Of a stretch of 64,000 nucleotides of DNA, positions 38,801 through 50,183 are shown one piece after another (position 1 is the first letter of the stretch; every line of letters begins with the position of its first letter). Source of the stretch: Cyclaneusma minus (taxonomy: Eukaryota > Ascomycota > Leotiomycetes > Marthamycetales > Marthamycetaceae); NCBI GenBank assembly GCA_037179335.1, contig JAKZHN010000009.1, positions 248,001 to 312,000 of the forward strand. The letters are read 5' to 3'. The translations under genes and the position numbers were made by a program. The notes under the pieces are model-generated. The model ran no database searches. It worked only from the letters and a program-made list of their open reading frames with translations, and had not been told where the DNA came from.

Positions 38801-41800
38801 AATGTTAACCAGGTTCTGACTTCACTTGTGAGATGTAAGTTATGAGTTCTGACTCTCAGTAAGTGGAATAGAGCCTCCTTTTATAGTTTTCAGGTCAGAA
38901 TTCTGAGAAAGGGATGTTTTCCGATCGTGACATCCTCCCTGCTGCTCGTCGTACCGACCGACAGCCACTTCATTTTGCGACAGCAGGCTCTCATTATCTT
39001 TTCCCGGAATGAACGTAAGTTTTGACTACTGACATTTGGTCAAAGGCCTTGCTGTTTGCTGCCCCAACTCTTTGGACAGTGGTAACTGAAATGTGGGTGC
39101 GCAGGTCCGCTGACGCGATTCTGATGCTAGTACGACGCTTCTGGGGCAATGTAATTCTTACTATTAGGAAGTGGAAGAGAAGGCCTTTTTATAGTTTTCA
39201 GGTCCCACAGGTTCAGGGTCTAAGTGCATCTGTCGGTCTCGTATAGCAGCTGCTGAGATTCACTTGTTAGGATAGGGCAGAAAGCAGTGGTCTACTGTCG
39301 TTGTTAGTGCTTGCTGTTGGCGCAAAACCATCCCGTATCGACAACAATTCTGCTCTTTGACAGCACCCCCCATTTTTCTTCTAAGTCTGAGACTTACTCA
39401 CACACAGCTGGAACTGAAAGTCTTGCAGCTTGCTAGCAGTTTCTAGGCACTGCTGGCTAAATTTGTGTTTGTAGCTGGGTATCCTGATCTAGTTCTGAGT
39501 CCAGTCAGTTTGTGCTGACATGTCTTGAGAGCCTGACTCTTAGTAAGTGGAAGAGTGGCTGCTTTTATAGTTTTCACATCCCAGTCTCGAAGGTTTGAGT
39601 ACTGCTTGGCTAAAGGGTCCCGTTTCAACAGTGACTAGTTTATACAACGGCAGCTTCCTTGGTGCTTCTATGGTTTCCTAAATGGTCATTTCGCCCTGAG
39701 TCCCTAGCCCAAAGTTCCCCAGCTCCAGACCTCTAACCAGTGTCAACTGAATTGTAATCACATAGGTATACCGCATCCTACCATAGTCCTGGCTGACTAA
39801 CTTGGTGTTCCGGGTTGGAAATTTGAAAGCTTGACGTTCAGGAAGGGGAAGATTGGCTTATTTTATAGTTTTAATGTTCTGAATTCAGATTCCTCGGGCC
39901 TGGACGATGTTGTAAAGCTTTTTTTCGGCAGTAGCACATATCGGTCGATAGAAGACGGTTGAAACGGGAGACAGAACTTTACCGGCTTGTCGTGCTTGCT
40001 GCTGGTCTAAAAACGCTTCTTCGACCAACGACAGCAGCCTTTTCATTTTGCTGAGCTTGAACCACACTCGCATACCGGCCGAAAGCCTTGCAGCTTACTG
40101 CGAGCTAGATTTGCTAACACTTTTTTGAATCCAGTAGTACCTGATGATCCGCGTTTAGAAGCTTGAGATGCAGAAAAGCGGGAGAGTGGCTGGTTTTATA
40201 GCTCTTCAGGCCGCGAATTTTAGACCAACATTTGCGCTTTTTCTCGACACTCGACAGCATCTTCCCTTATTGCCCCTAAGTCCCAGAAACGTTGAGGTTC
40301 CTGATACAGCTCCCAATTCTTTGGCCAGAGCCAGCTCGATTGTGGATACATAGTTAGGACGATATTTTGATCTAGTATTGGGCTCTTTGCTTCAGTCCAA
40401 TTTCTCCTTTATCGTGAGGGAGCTTGGATTTCAAGAAGTGGAGGAGAAGGTGCTTTTATAGCTTTCAGGTTCCGAATTCGAATTTACGTATTTGGATCCA
40501 GGTGGCTGCGGTGGACCTTCGACTCAGCACAGTAGCACGACATAGCGTGATAGAAAACTGTCGAGACTGAGTGTTCTCTCGCCGTCGGTTCATGTTGCTG
40601 GTACGCATGCGTCCCGCATGACAACAACAATTATCCTCCGACAGCAGCTTGTCTCGACTCCTCCAAGCCGTAAGTATCGACATCTCTTGGCGATCTCCCG
40701 CATGCAACACTCCGTCCATTTTAAGTAAATCATGGGTGTCCAGGTATGCTGGAATTTCTCCGACTTCAGTCATCCGCTTAAGAGCTGTATTGTGATTGAT
40801 TTTCTTCAAAACTTGTGTCTTAAAAAGTGGAAGAGACGCCCCTTTTATAGCTTTCTGGTCCCAACTTCGAAGTCTCGAAGTTTGGCTTAGATTGTGCAGC
40901 TTTGTTGCAAAAGCTGATGTAGATGGGTTGAATTGCTGGGACGGCGAAAGAAAGTCTCAACGTCGTTCTCGTACTCGCAGACTGCTAATGGTTAAACGAT
41001 AACGTGATCTCGCATCGACAGTGACTGTAGTTCTTGACAGCAGGCTCCGTCTCTTTCCCAGACTCGACGCATCTTCTATTCCTGCAGCTACAAGTCTCAC
41101 AATTCAAACTCTCCAGCCAATGTTGACAAAGTTGTAGGCAGGTATTCTGACATAGGTGGGTATTTTCGACCCGGCTAAAATACCACGGCGTGCCATTGGT
41201 TGGAAACTTGACTCTCAAGCAAGTGAAAAGGCGACTGCTTTTATAGCTTTTACTTTACAGTTTCAAGGCTGCGACTTGCTGGAGCAGACAAAAACCTTTC
41301 GCTGACAGGACTTTTATGGCCATATTAACACATAAACCACCCTATGCATATTGACGGATTGACAGCATCACTTATCCTTGACAGCAGATCCTTTTGACTG
41401 CTTCTAAGACCAGAGCGAACATGTTGTGATTGTTCAGCGCCCAGCCTCAATTTCGAGTTCGACGGCTTTCGTTATGTGGAGGAAGCTGGGTAAACGTATA
41501 AGGTTTCTCTCCTTACACTTCGGCATGATGAGGTAGATCTTTGGATCTGCTCGTTTGGGGGAAGGAGGGTAGCTGCTTTTATAGTTTTTGGAACTCGAGT
41601 CGTGAGCAAGTGTAGCGTTGCGCCTTCGCTTCGCCCTAGCTGACATCGAGTGACAGAGAATTTCCGGGGTGGCGAGAGGGGGTTGCTGTTGTCAGTTCCT
41701 GCTTACTGCTGTCTGGTCTATTCACATCCGGCAGCAACAACCATTCTCGACAACAGAAATCGGCTCCTCTGGACTGGGCTCACAAGTACTGCTCCTCTGA

Positions 41801-44400
41801 CCACAACTTTTTAAATCCAGCATTGTGCCATTGATAGCTAGGTGCTCGCAGACGGACCTTGACGATGGATTTCTGGTTTCTGTCTGCGAAAGATCCATCC
41901 GATGAAGCTGACAACGTCCATATTACGGAGGTTGCCTTTCAAAGAACAGAGAGGCGGCTGCTTTTATAGCTTTCAAGCTCTCGACCACCAAGCGAGCGTA
42001 GATTTCGACTGCGTTTCGGCGGCAGCTGACACGGATCGACAAGATCTTGTCAGAGCGACGAAACGGGGATAGTTTGTTCAATGTTGTCTTTCTTTCTTTT
42101 TCTCTTATTTTGGTGGGTGTTTCTGTATGCCGGTGATGACACGAATTTTCGATAGCAGATCTTTGGGATGTCTTCGAACCCAGACTGTCTGGACATTCGG
42201 TGGTTGCCTACTTCCCGGTTTCTGGGTTGGAACATTATGGTTATCCTGGTCAGGTGAGTGTGCTGACATAGCTCTGATTTCAATTCGAATGTGCCCTCAT
42301 ACAATCTGGTCCATGGGTGTGGAGCTTGACCTTTAGAGGGAAGAAGTTTTGCAGCTTTTATAGTTTTTGGTCCCCTCAAATCTGGAGCAAGTTCGGCTGT
42401 TTGTTTGTATTTCAGTAGTAGCTACGTCGATCGATAGGAGCTTGCCTGGGCGACGGTGATCAGTATTTTTGTTGTCGTTTTCTCGTGCCCTCTACTTGTC
42501 TATGAAAGTCGTCTACCATTTGATCATGCTCAAAATCAAAGCACGTGGGATTATGTGGCTGCTGCCTGCCTTATAGATTGCTCAATAAAAGGGGAGCTAT
42601 TCTCCAAGAACTTCTTTCTTCGCAAATTCAAAGCTAGATACCTCCATGAGTACCACACCAGTGCTAGTATGGTGATTGCCACCATCGCTCACTACACCAA
42701 CATGTTCTGACCATGAGAAGGTTAACAACTGAAAAGATTTCTCACAAGTCACTAGACAGACATATTCTTCACCGCCGGTAGGACTGCCTGCCACCACCCC
42801 TTCCGCGCTGCCACTGCTTCTAGAAGACCTTTCACCACAGAACTACAGGTTCGTATTCCCGAGCTACATCACTAATTTTTGGATACCTTAGCTTAGACGT
42901 GAAGTTAGTTTCGCCACACAATACCTCAAGATCCGTCAATGGCGAGATTTCGCAATCCAAGAGTCGATCAGGCCACCGAAGTCTGCCATTTCGAAGAAGC
43001 TTCAAAATGACTTTTTATAGGTTTTCCAAATTGCGTAAAACTCGCCCAATTCTTAGGACAGAAGGCCAGTGTTCAGAATACCCCCATGCATACATACTAG
43101 TTAATGTCGTTGCAAACATCCCCTGTCGTCTTAACCTACTAACCACAATATCTATGAACGCTCTCAAGGTGGAATTACAGCTCAGGCACATCGCAACCTT
43201 GCCAGAGAAGACAGTCAGCTTCAGTGAGCAATCAGCAAAGCGGAGATTGACACAGACTCTTCCCTACTTGATCGGCTTTCATCTTAGCAAACCTAGCGAT
43301 TCGAAAGGGTTCAACTGCGCCTTATATAGATCAAAGTGTCCAGACTCTGAGAGTCGTACGGTGGGCCTGTGAAAGTCTGTTTACAAACTGCATTTCACCA
43401 CCGTTGGGACTGTCTGCCGTCAAAGAGTCAACCTACTACCGCCCCTTTTCTCACCACCACGCCATATCAACCAACTCTGGCTCTCAATGTTCGAACCATA
43501 CATGAAATACTCGTGGCTCCGAAATTCCAACATACCATATCCAGCTTTGCTCTCACTGTTCAGTCTATCTAGTAGAGGAATGAACGACGCATTGGTCGGA
43601 GCTTTCTCTGCACGTCAAGAAGAATGCTTCGAGGTTCTGCAGGATTTTGTGCCTGGACATCTTTGAGAGGGCTTAGTCGGTCTTTATATACCTGAGACTC
43701 AAACCAGACCACACGTGATCACTGGCTAACTAGTTGAAGTGATTCGTGGCAAGCAGCAAGAAATTCTGGTGGAGGATGTTTGTCTTCATTCCTTGACTCT
43801 GTTGTTTGACCTCACTGCTGCTATTACTCACCCCCTAGTGTAGTACTAGCTTCCTACCGTCACTTCCTCAACCACTACCGCATCATCAATATCAAGTTCA
43901 AATTTCTAAACACCACACTCGCATTGTCAAACCACAAACACTGAGTTAATCTCATTTTCCACTATCTGGGAGGTATGGAACTCAGGTGCACCAACATAGA
44001 ATGGTCTGGACTAGTTCTAGATCCTGGCGGTTCAGAGAGCATTATCTGGTCTTTATATAGGCTTTCTGATCCAGGAAACTCCTTCACGAGACCGCCATCC
44101 TCCTTCTCACCACATTACCCACTACTGCCGTTCAAACTACCTCTCGTCACACACTAACCCCTACACCGCCCCCTTTCCCCATCGTCGCACTCCATCAAGC
44201 CCCTTCGCCTCAAATTCCACGCCTCACTAACCCAGCTCGCCAAACCACGTGCTTTTCCTGGTGAACTCGTCCAGAGTCTACTATGGCATTCCCTTCAGGG
44301 TACCATCAGAGTACACATAGATGTCCGCTGGCGAGCTTGAATATTTGAAAACTTTCTATCAGCTCCTTGTATAGCTTTCTCGCTCTCGGTTCCTCACTTG
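35865..44400 (-). repeat. tandem array of about 23 diverged ~370-bp TATA-bearing units
   Basis: Each unit has a TATA box on the minus strand (TATAAAAG, written TTTTATAG on +). TTTTATAG-type cores start at 36124, 36584, 36971, 37451, 37811, 38215, 38593 (TTTTGTAG), 38879, 39187, 39563, 39862, 40194, 40454, 40843, 41239, 41577, 41962, 42356 and 43013. Looser TATATAA-type cores are near 43321, 43683, 44052 and 44369. Mean spacing from 36124 to 42356 is 367 bp. Downstream of the TATA (leftward) is a pyrimidine-rich CTCTCTTCCACTTCCT stretch and then, in many units, TCAAGCTC. Further in are a block around GCTAGCAGTTAC and a block with two CTGTCG boxes about 18 nt apart (on +: CGACAGTGACT then CGACAGCAG). 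Upstream of the TATA is GCTATACGAAACCGAACAG. No reading frame is kept between units. The right third (42.4-44.4 kb) is more diverged. Confidence 0.85.
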
Positions 44401-44998
44401 CCTTGTTCATCAAGTCCCCAGACTACATCTCACTACCCAGCCATGCTCACACAAACACGTGCCCAAAAGCGCCACAGCCCCTTCAACACCCCAATCTCAC
44501 TCATATTCTCCATCTCCAAGGCGTTCTGACATCAAGTTATCACAATGTCACCACCGACCCCTTTCGTCCAATTCTCACAGCAACAAACTTCCATCTTGGC
44601 AACAGCCCTGTTGTGTGTTCATAAGCGACTCCTTGTCTGTAGGACAACGAAAGGTCTGCATGATCACTGCTGTCCCTAGTGTGTACTACTTCATAGTGTT
44701 AGGGTGTCGTGCGTAGTGATTCGACGCCGTCAAGAAAATCATGCTTTGGCATATTGTTCAACTTGTTCTTTCAATCCAGCAGCACTCTTGAACACCCTCT
44801 GCGCCCTGCTGCGAGCGTGTCGCCGTGTCGCTTTCCCCGCAAGCCATTCCTTGCGACTACTTTAACAGCCCAGCGTTTCTCTCAAGCACTTCCCATCCTC
44901 ACCATATCTTCAATTCGAATCACCATATCTTCAATTCGAATCACCACATCTTCCACACCCCCCTCTCGCCCCCCAAAAATTCACAACAAAAAAGTTTT
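44400..44998. other. spacer after the array, with a short tandem repeat
   Basis: No gene. A 21-bp sequence beginning ACCATATCTTC is repeated in tandem at 44901-44921 and 44922-44942, with a partial third copy. The region is C-rich before the tRNA gene. Confidence 0.5.
44988..44993 (-). terminator. Pol III terminator of the tRNA gene
   Basis: Run of six T on the minus strand, just beyond the 3' end of the tRNA. Confidence 0.65.
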
Positions 44999-45134
44999 TG
45001 ACCAGACCGGGGTTTGATCCCGGGACCTTATCGTCGTGTATGGCTCCTTATGCAGCACAGCAGGATTTTGGAGCACTTCCTAACCTGCCAACCGCCAGGC
45101 AAACGATATGTGATAACCACTTCACCATCCGGCC
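44999..45134 (-). tRNA. tRNA gene with a long intron, isotype unresolved
   Basis: A full cloverleaf folds on the minus strand. Acceptor stem GGCCGGA (45134-45128) pairs all seven positions with TCTGGTC (45006-45000), with two G-U pairs. T8 is present. The D-stem is GTGA/TCAC with A14, G18-G19 and A21 in the loop. The anticodon stem is TATCG/CGATA, and the T-stem CCGGG/CCCGG encloses loop ATCAAAC. A Pol III terminator (six T on the minus strand, 44993-44988) follows six bases after the discriminator A. An intron of about 63 nt interrupts the anticodon loop. Its GGCA can pair with the TGCC around the anticodon, as in normal tRNA introns. With standard numbering the anticodon is TGC (Ala); a one-base shift gives GCC (Gly). 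The T-loop has A at position 54, and the G3:U70 pair expected of alanine tRNA is absent. Confidence 0.7.
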
Positions 45135-45157
45135 GTTTATTTGATGATTTGTTTGTC

Positions 45158-45355
45158 GCTGGATTGGGAATTAAGGGGCTCTGTTCACTGTGTTCATGGG
45201 CTCGTGAAACAGGACACGGATGAATGTGTTCGTCTTTCTAGTTTCAGTCTGATGTGATGCTTGGGTTATTGCTAGATTGGGACTTAGGAGGCCTGTGTTC
45301 ATGGGCTTGTGAAAACACGGACGAATGTGACCTGTCTTGTCTTTCTGATTTCTTA
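45158..45355. repeat. imperfect tandem duplication of ~100 bp
   Basis: Two similar stretches share, in order, GATTGGGA(A/C)TTA(A)GG, TGTTCATGGGCT(C/T)GTGAAA, CACGGA(T/C)GAATGTG and GTCTTTCT(A/G). They are roughly 45158-45250 and 45274-45355. No coding frame is conserved. The rest of the spacer up to 45713 shows nothing further. Confidence 0.6.
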
Positions 45356-45713
45356 TCATGTTTGCACGGCAGTTGAAAGCAAATGGATAGGGGAAGAACC
45401 TGGAACGTGAGAGTTGTGCTGACTTGGACGCTAGGATTCCTTTGATGCTAGGAAACCTCGTAGTGGGTTTCTAGTAAAGTAGGGGTTGTAGTCCCAGATA
45501 TCTTACGCCTCCTTTCCATCGCTGTGGAAACGCCAATGATGATCATTTGAATCAGGGCATACGTATCTGCCATCCTCTGATCAAGTCCCAGTTTCCTCTT
45601 TTCCCTCGTCCCAGAACGCCGTCAAACACCAGAGATCCCCATCCCCAGAATCCCCCAATCTCCCTCGGATTCCATTTTATAAGCGAAGAACCTGTATAGC
45701 AACGACCAGGAGC

Positions 45714-47473
45714 TTAGACGAAAAGCCCTTTGTCAATAACCGGCTGCCTCCTCTTCCCATCCTTTGCCTCCGTACTCCACATACCCTTCCATTCCTGTTC
45801 CTTCCTCACCGCCGCATCAAAATGCCTCCTCTGCTCCTCGTTCAGGCAATCCCTCACATCATCCGGCACACTACTCAATCCCTGAAATCCCACGTCCGCG
45901 CCATCACCGTCTGGACCTGGGGTAATCAACTGGTTAAATCCACCCGGAGGTCCCTGAAACACAGTATCAACGACCAAGAAATTGCGCGTGATTACTGGGG
46001 GCAGGGGCTTGAAGAGCGTGTCTTGCTTGGCCGCGGAGGCGATTTCCGTAATCTCGCCTGAGGGCGCGGAGTCGATGTCCATGGAATCGGCGTTTTGAGT
46101 GAGGGCGGGTGCGGAGGCTGCAATGGGGAGGGCGGAGAGGGGGGCAGAAGAGGAGGAGGAGGGGTCGGAGGGGAGGACGGGTTCCCAGCGGGCGTGGGTG
46201 GGTTGCATGGATTTGGGGTAGTGCATGCTGTTGGTGTGGATGTCGTAGACGCCGTTGCGGGTAAAGCTACGGGCGAGTTTCAGTTCGGAGTTGAAACGGC
46301 TGCATGTATTGTTAGAAGATATTCTGGTACTTAGGTCACGTGGAAACAGGGGTAACGTACCTAGCTTCACGAGCATGCTCGAGCATCCAGTTGATATCGT
46401 TGATCAGAACGCGCCTTTTCTTCCCATCCGCAGTCTTGGCCGGCATCGGCACAGTCGGTCCTCCATTGTGGTACACCGAACTCGCTCCATGCCACGCCAC
46501 ATACTGGTTCTTGTTGTAAGTACCATCCGTAGGCACATTGTCATTGGGATCAGCGAGCTCGCCTTCCTTCGCGCCCTCGGCCTTCAAACGTGCCACTTCA
46601 TAATCATCAATGATGCGCTTCCCACCCACAATAATCTGAGCACCAAACTCGCGAAAGACAGAGCGTGCCGTGACGATTCCGATGTTCCGACCTTTGTAGG
46701 AATGCGGAATGATGTCACGGGCTATCATGTCGCGCTTCTCTTCTTCTCCGACCATGATCTTGTACAGCTTGCGATGCTTCGTGAAGAAAAGATAGCTGTC
46801 CCTGAAACCGACGCAGCGTGCAGGCTCCGTTGATAACATGTACAGTCTTTCGCCTCGGCCTAGGACCGTAAAGGTGCGGCAGCGGTACTCGCGATCTCCT
46901 TGCAAAAAGCCCAGTTTGTCAACCTTGGTCTCGCCCTCGGGGTCTTCGGGCAACACAGCTTCGTCATTCACAATATCAACCATAGTGCCTTCATTGTCGA
47001 TTGCTTGCTGCGAGACCTGGTTGGCAGCACCACCGCGACCGCGACCTCGTCCACCGCGGAAACCACCACGGCCGCGACCTCGGCGGGGAGTCGCGGGGGC
47101 ATTCTCATCAACGGGTTCGCCCAGATCCCATCCTGGTGGCTTGTTCTTGGGAGGGCGACCGAGACGCTTTTTGTAGCGCACAACGGGGGCTTCGGGGACG
47201 GGCGTAGCGGGGGCGGAGGGGGCTTCGGAGTCTTGTGCTGAACCTTCAGCGGCATCTTCGTGCTCTGCGGCGCTGTGAGGAGAGGATGCGGGAGCGTCGG
47301 CCATGACTTCGTCTTCAGCGTCGTCTTCAGGTTCTTCCCATTTCTGGGGAGTGTTCTCTGAAGATAGGTGTTAGTTTATTTTGCTGGGGTGGTGCGAGGC
47401 TGGGGAATTTATTTGGCGTACTCAGAGCTGCGGCGGCAGTGCGCGCAGCTGCGCGTCCCGGGCGGCGACCCAT
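45714..47473 (-). CDS. RSC7: RSC/SWI-SNF chromatin-remodelling subunit Rsc7 (Npl6/Swp82 family)
   Basis: Nuclear subunit of an ATP-dependent chromatin remodeller (RSC7/SWP82 family). Exons 47473-47422, 47357-46361 and 46299-45714 give 544 residues; all junctions keep frame. The N-terminus is acidic and disordered. It carries an AT-hook-like KKRLGRPPKNK followed by an RGG-rich stretch, suggesting nucleic-acid contact. The conserved family core runs from about residue 150: VDKLGFLQGDREYRCRTFTVL, LYMLSTEPARCVGFRDSYLF, RDMIARDIIPHSYKGRNIGI, ARSVFREFGAQIIVGGKRI and NQYVAWHGASSVYH. It continues past the second intron with SRFNSELKLARSFTRNGVYDIHTN. The C-terminus ends with the family-like NFLVVDTVFQGPPGGFN. 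The start was chosen because exon 1 (MGRRPGRAAARTAAAAL) joins in frame; the Met at 47304 is an alternative. Confidence 0.92.
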
Positions 47474-50183
47474 CTTGGAGGTCTTGGAGGCGACTTGGCG
47501 CTCGGCTGAAGAGTTTCGTCCGGGAATGGCAGAATAAAGTGAGGTGGTGAGTTGTTGCGGCGCAAAGATGCGAGATGCGGTTCAGCACGATTCGCGATTG
47601 AAGTCGCGCTGGAGCTCGACCGTGCACGGGCCACGCAGGATTTCTGGATGCCTCAAAGCATATCTCTCGTACAAGGCAGTAGTATCTCGTATTCAACTGC
47701 CTCGGGAATGCGGCTGTGCCCGCGCACTAGCCACGCTTCAGCCACATGGGAATCTTGGTTTCCAACGTTAGGGGCGCCCGTCTCGTCGCCGGTCGGCCGT
47801 CACGGAGCCCAAGTCTCCTTTGCTAACATAGCCTTGACGGCCTGGATAAATCTGGACAGACGCCCGGTACAACGGAATACAACGGGCTACTCTGGTCTAC
47901 CAATACTCTACTGCAGCTAGAGTATGTCCCTTCATTTGTAGCCTCCTTTCACCGCCTATCCTAGGCTCCATATGAGGGCTGAGCGATTTACATGTTACGA
48001 GAGGTGGGCATTCAGCTCATCCCTCTCAACCTCTTCAGGAGTCGGCTTCAGTTCAGCTTTCCCAAGAACCCCCCCAAGACTTTTCTGGAACACGAAGACC
48101 CCTGACTGCAGAAGTTCTGGAAAATATTAATTGCTTCTTTCAGGGTCCATCCAGGGCCCAGTGTGTCAGTTCTCCCTATCAGTCAGGTCGGACGAAAACG
48201 AGTGACAGAAGCCTGGGTGCATGGGCATGCCGGCTACACGACTACAGATAGACGGCTGCTAATTTGGACCTGACGAGGTTCCACCAAGCTGGAATATCAC
48301 CTGGGACCAGGTTATATCTCGCGGGATTTGGCCTTTGCAATCTCCAGCACCCTGCCGTTGACCGTTGCGATGATGCTGTGTCAAGTCAAGTATTGCATCT
48401 GCAGGCGAGCTGGCAGCGGATGGAGATGACGATACAGGGAGACGGGCAAGGAGGTTGAGCATCGTGGACGAGGGGTACCTGGGGACAAAGTACAGAACGC
48501 ACACAAAGTGCTTGCTATCAAAGCTGTCATCTTGTACACTCATCCCAAAAGAGGCATTCCGGTGGCTGCAGAGTTGTGGAGGCTTATCTTGGTCGAAACA
48601 CATGAATCTGCAGGCTACATGTAGTGACATATGAAGCAGTAGGGTAGGAAGGGCACACGACGTTACTTGATATTTACTTGACAGCTCAAGACTCGTCCAA
48701 GAGCAACTAAACAAGGGAGACGTCGGGATAGTTCCCTATTCAGTCCTTTTCAGTAACCATATCCAGGCTTTTGATAATGACCCTTCCCCTACTCGGTCCT
48801 TTTAGACGTCCAAGCAGGATAAACCCAATTCCACTCGTTGGCTTCACCTTCGGGAGTCCCGAATCCCGATATACAAAGCGTTTAAGCGGACCCGAAGACC
48901 CCCTTCGGTACGAATACACCCGCCAGATGCCAAAAAGCCCCCACTTGATTCCCGCCGCTGACGATTGTATCAGGAGCTGTAGCCAGGGCCGTGCAAGGCC
49001 TACATATCCCCTCGGGTTCAGTGCATGGCAGAGGCACATAACTCTGCACAGTTCCAGTGTGCTGGTACATGTACATGCCTTCTCCTTGAGGCCTGAAGCA
49101 GCAAGTACTTCCATTCGGGGTAGTCTGCAGCACCCTCAAACCGGCGGCCCTATTCTGGCGTGTCGGGCTGACTCGTGCCTAAAAATGGCTTGGTGTGTCC
49201 ACGCTGGATGACGTCTGTCGTGGAGACCCACCTTGGTCCCCTACATAATTTGGGAATGTCCTCCAACTCCATATATACGGGTTCAGGCGCGACTGTTGAC
49301 CGCCAGCACTTGACGTGAGTGGACCTGAGTCGCTGCGGTATTGGATTCCTGCTGTGCGCTCTGCTCGTGGATCGGTGGTTGAGTTTTGTAGGATATATAT
49401 ATAGAGTCGCCGCCGCCGCCGGCCAGCCTCACTCTACTACCGTCTCCCACATTCTCCCGGTTGCTTCAGGCAGTTCACGCGCAGTCCTCCTTGATTCATG
49501 TCTTGCCTCGCACTCCAGCCTGACTAAATCGCGCTGGAAGATCCTCGGGCTGTGCGAATCGAAAGGGGCGAATCATCGAAGTTGCAATTGTCGATGACAG
49601 CAGCATCGACGGCGGATATATTTGGACGCGGTCGTGATTGAGTTTCACATCCCAGCGCTCTGGAGGCATCGAGGCTCTGGGCGCTCCAGTCGTTCCCTAT
49701 CGATTATCTTCGGCAGCTTTCACGGGCTCAACCAGCGCTAAGAGCAGGGCACTAGCCTCTCTGTGGCCCAGCTCGAAAAATAGCACCGCCGCCTGGCATA
49801 CTTTTGCTCTTGCTCTACGCAATCGAGTACCCGCTCACCCACAATACTGAAGAGGCCGTAGCCCGAGGCCCCCTCCTCCCACCGACCTTACATTTTCTCC
49901 CTCGGCCTCGTCTCCTCCTCCCCGACGCATCACCACTACTGGAGATTCTTCTGAACGTCCGACACAATTTCTGCTCACGTATTTTCCGTGCTGCAGCCGA
50001 ACAGCTCGCCCGCAGAAAGCAGTGGCGCTCCGAAGTTGCCTCTGATCCCGGTGGCTGGTACTTCTGCCAACCGACTGCTGCCGCATCCAGACCGGCCAGT
50101 AACAGCACCACGAAAAAGGCCGCTGCCGGAAGCTGTCACGACGCGTCCAAACACCCCAGCCGACGCTGCAAGAATCTGCCACC
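47474..50183. other. 2.7-kb intergenic region upstream of SCK1
   Basis: No recognised gene. A strong AT-rich TATA-like run (GATATATATATAGAG, 49388-49402) is followed by a CCG run (49407-49420), about 780 bp before the SCK1 start. It could be a distal promoter with a long 5' UTR. Several open frames of 90-150 codons at 48.2-49.9 kb overlap on both strands and have no family features. Confidence 0.4.

Noticed and set aside
35855..41218. Minus-strand peptides of similar appearance in several array units (for example around 36000, 36450, 37150, 38400, 40700, 41100)
   Set aside because: The similarity is at DNA level: the same block is read in different frames in different units, and stops interrupt it. 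There is no evidence of a conserved protein.
36120..42400. Reading the array on the + strand as TATA (TTTTATAG) followed by short exons with GTAAG-like donors and GCTAACTTGCAG-like acceptors
   Set aside because: The canonical TATA orientation is the minus strand. Donor-like sites survive in only about half of the units, and several acceptors are lost.
45000..45030. T-arm-like sequence on the + strand (GGGGTTTGATCCCG)
   Set aside because: It is the complement of the real T-arm of the minus-strand tRNA gene; no D-arm exists on the + strand.
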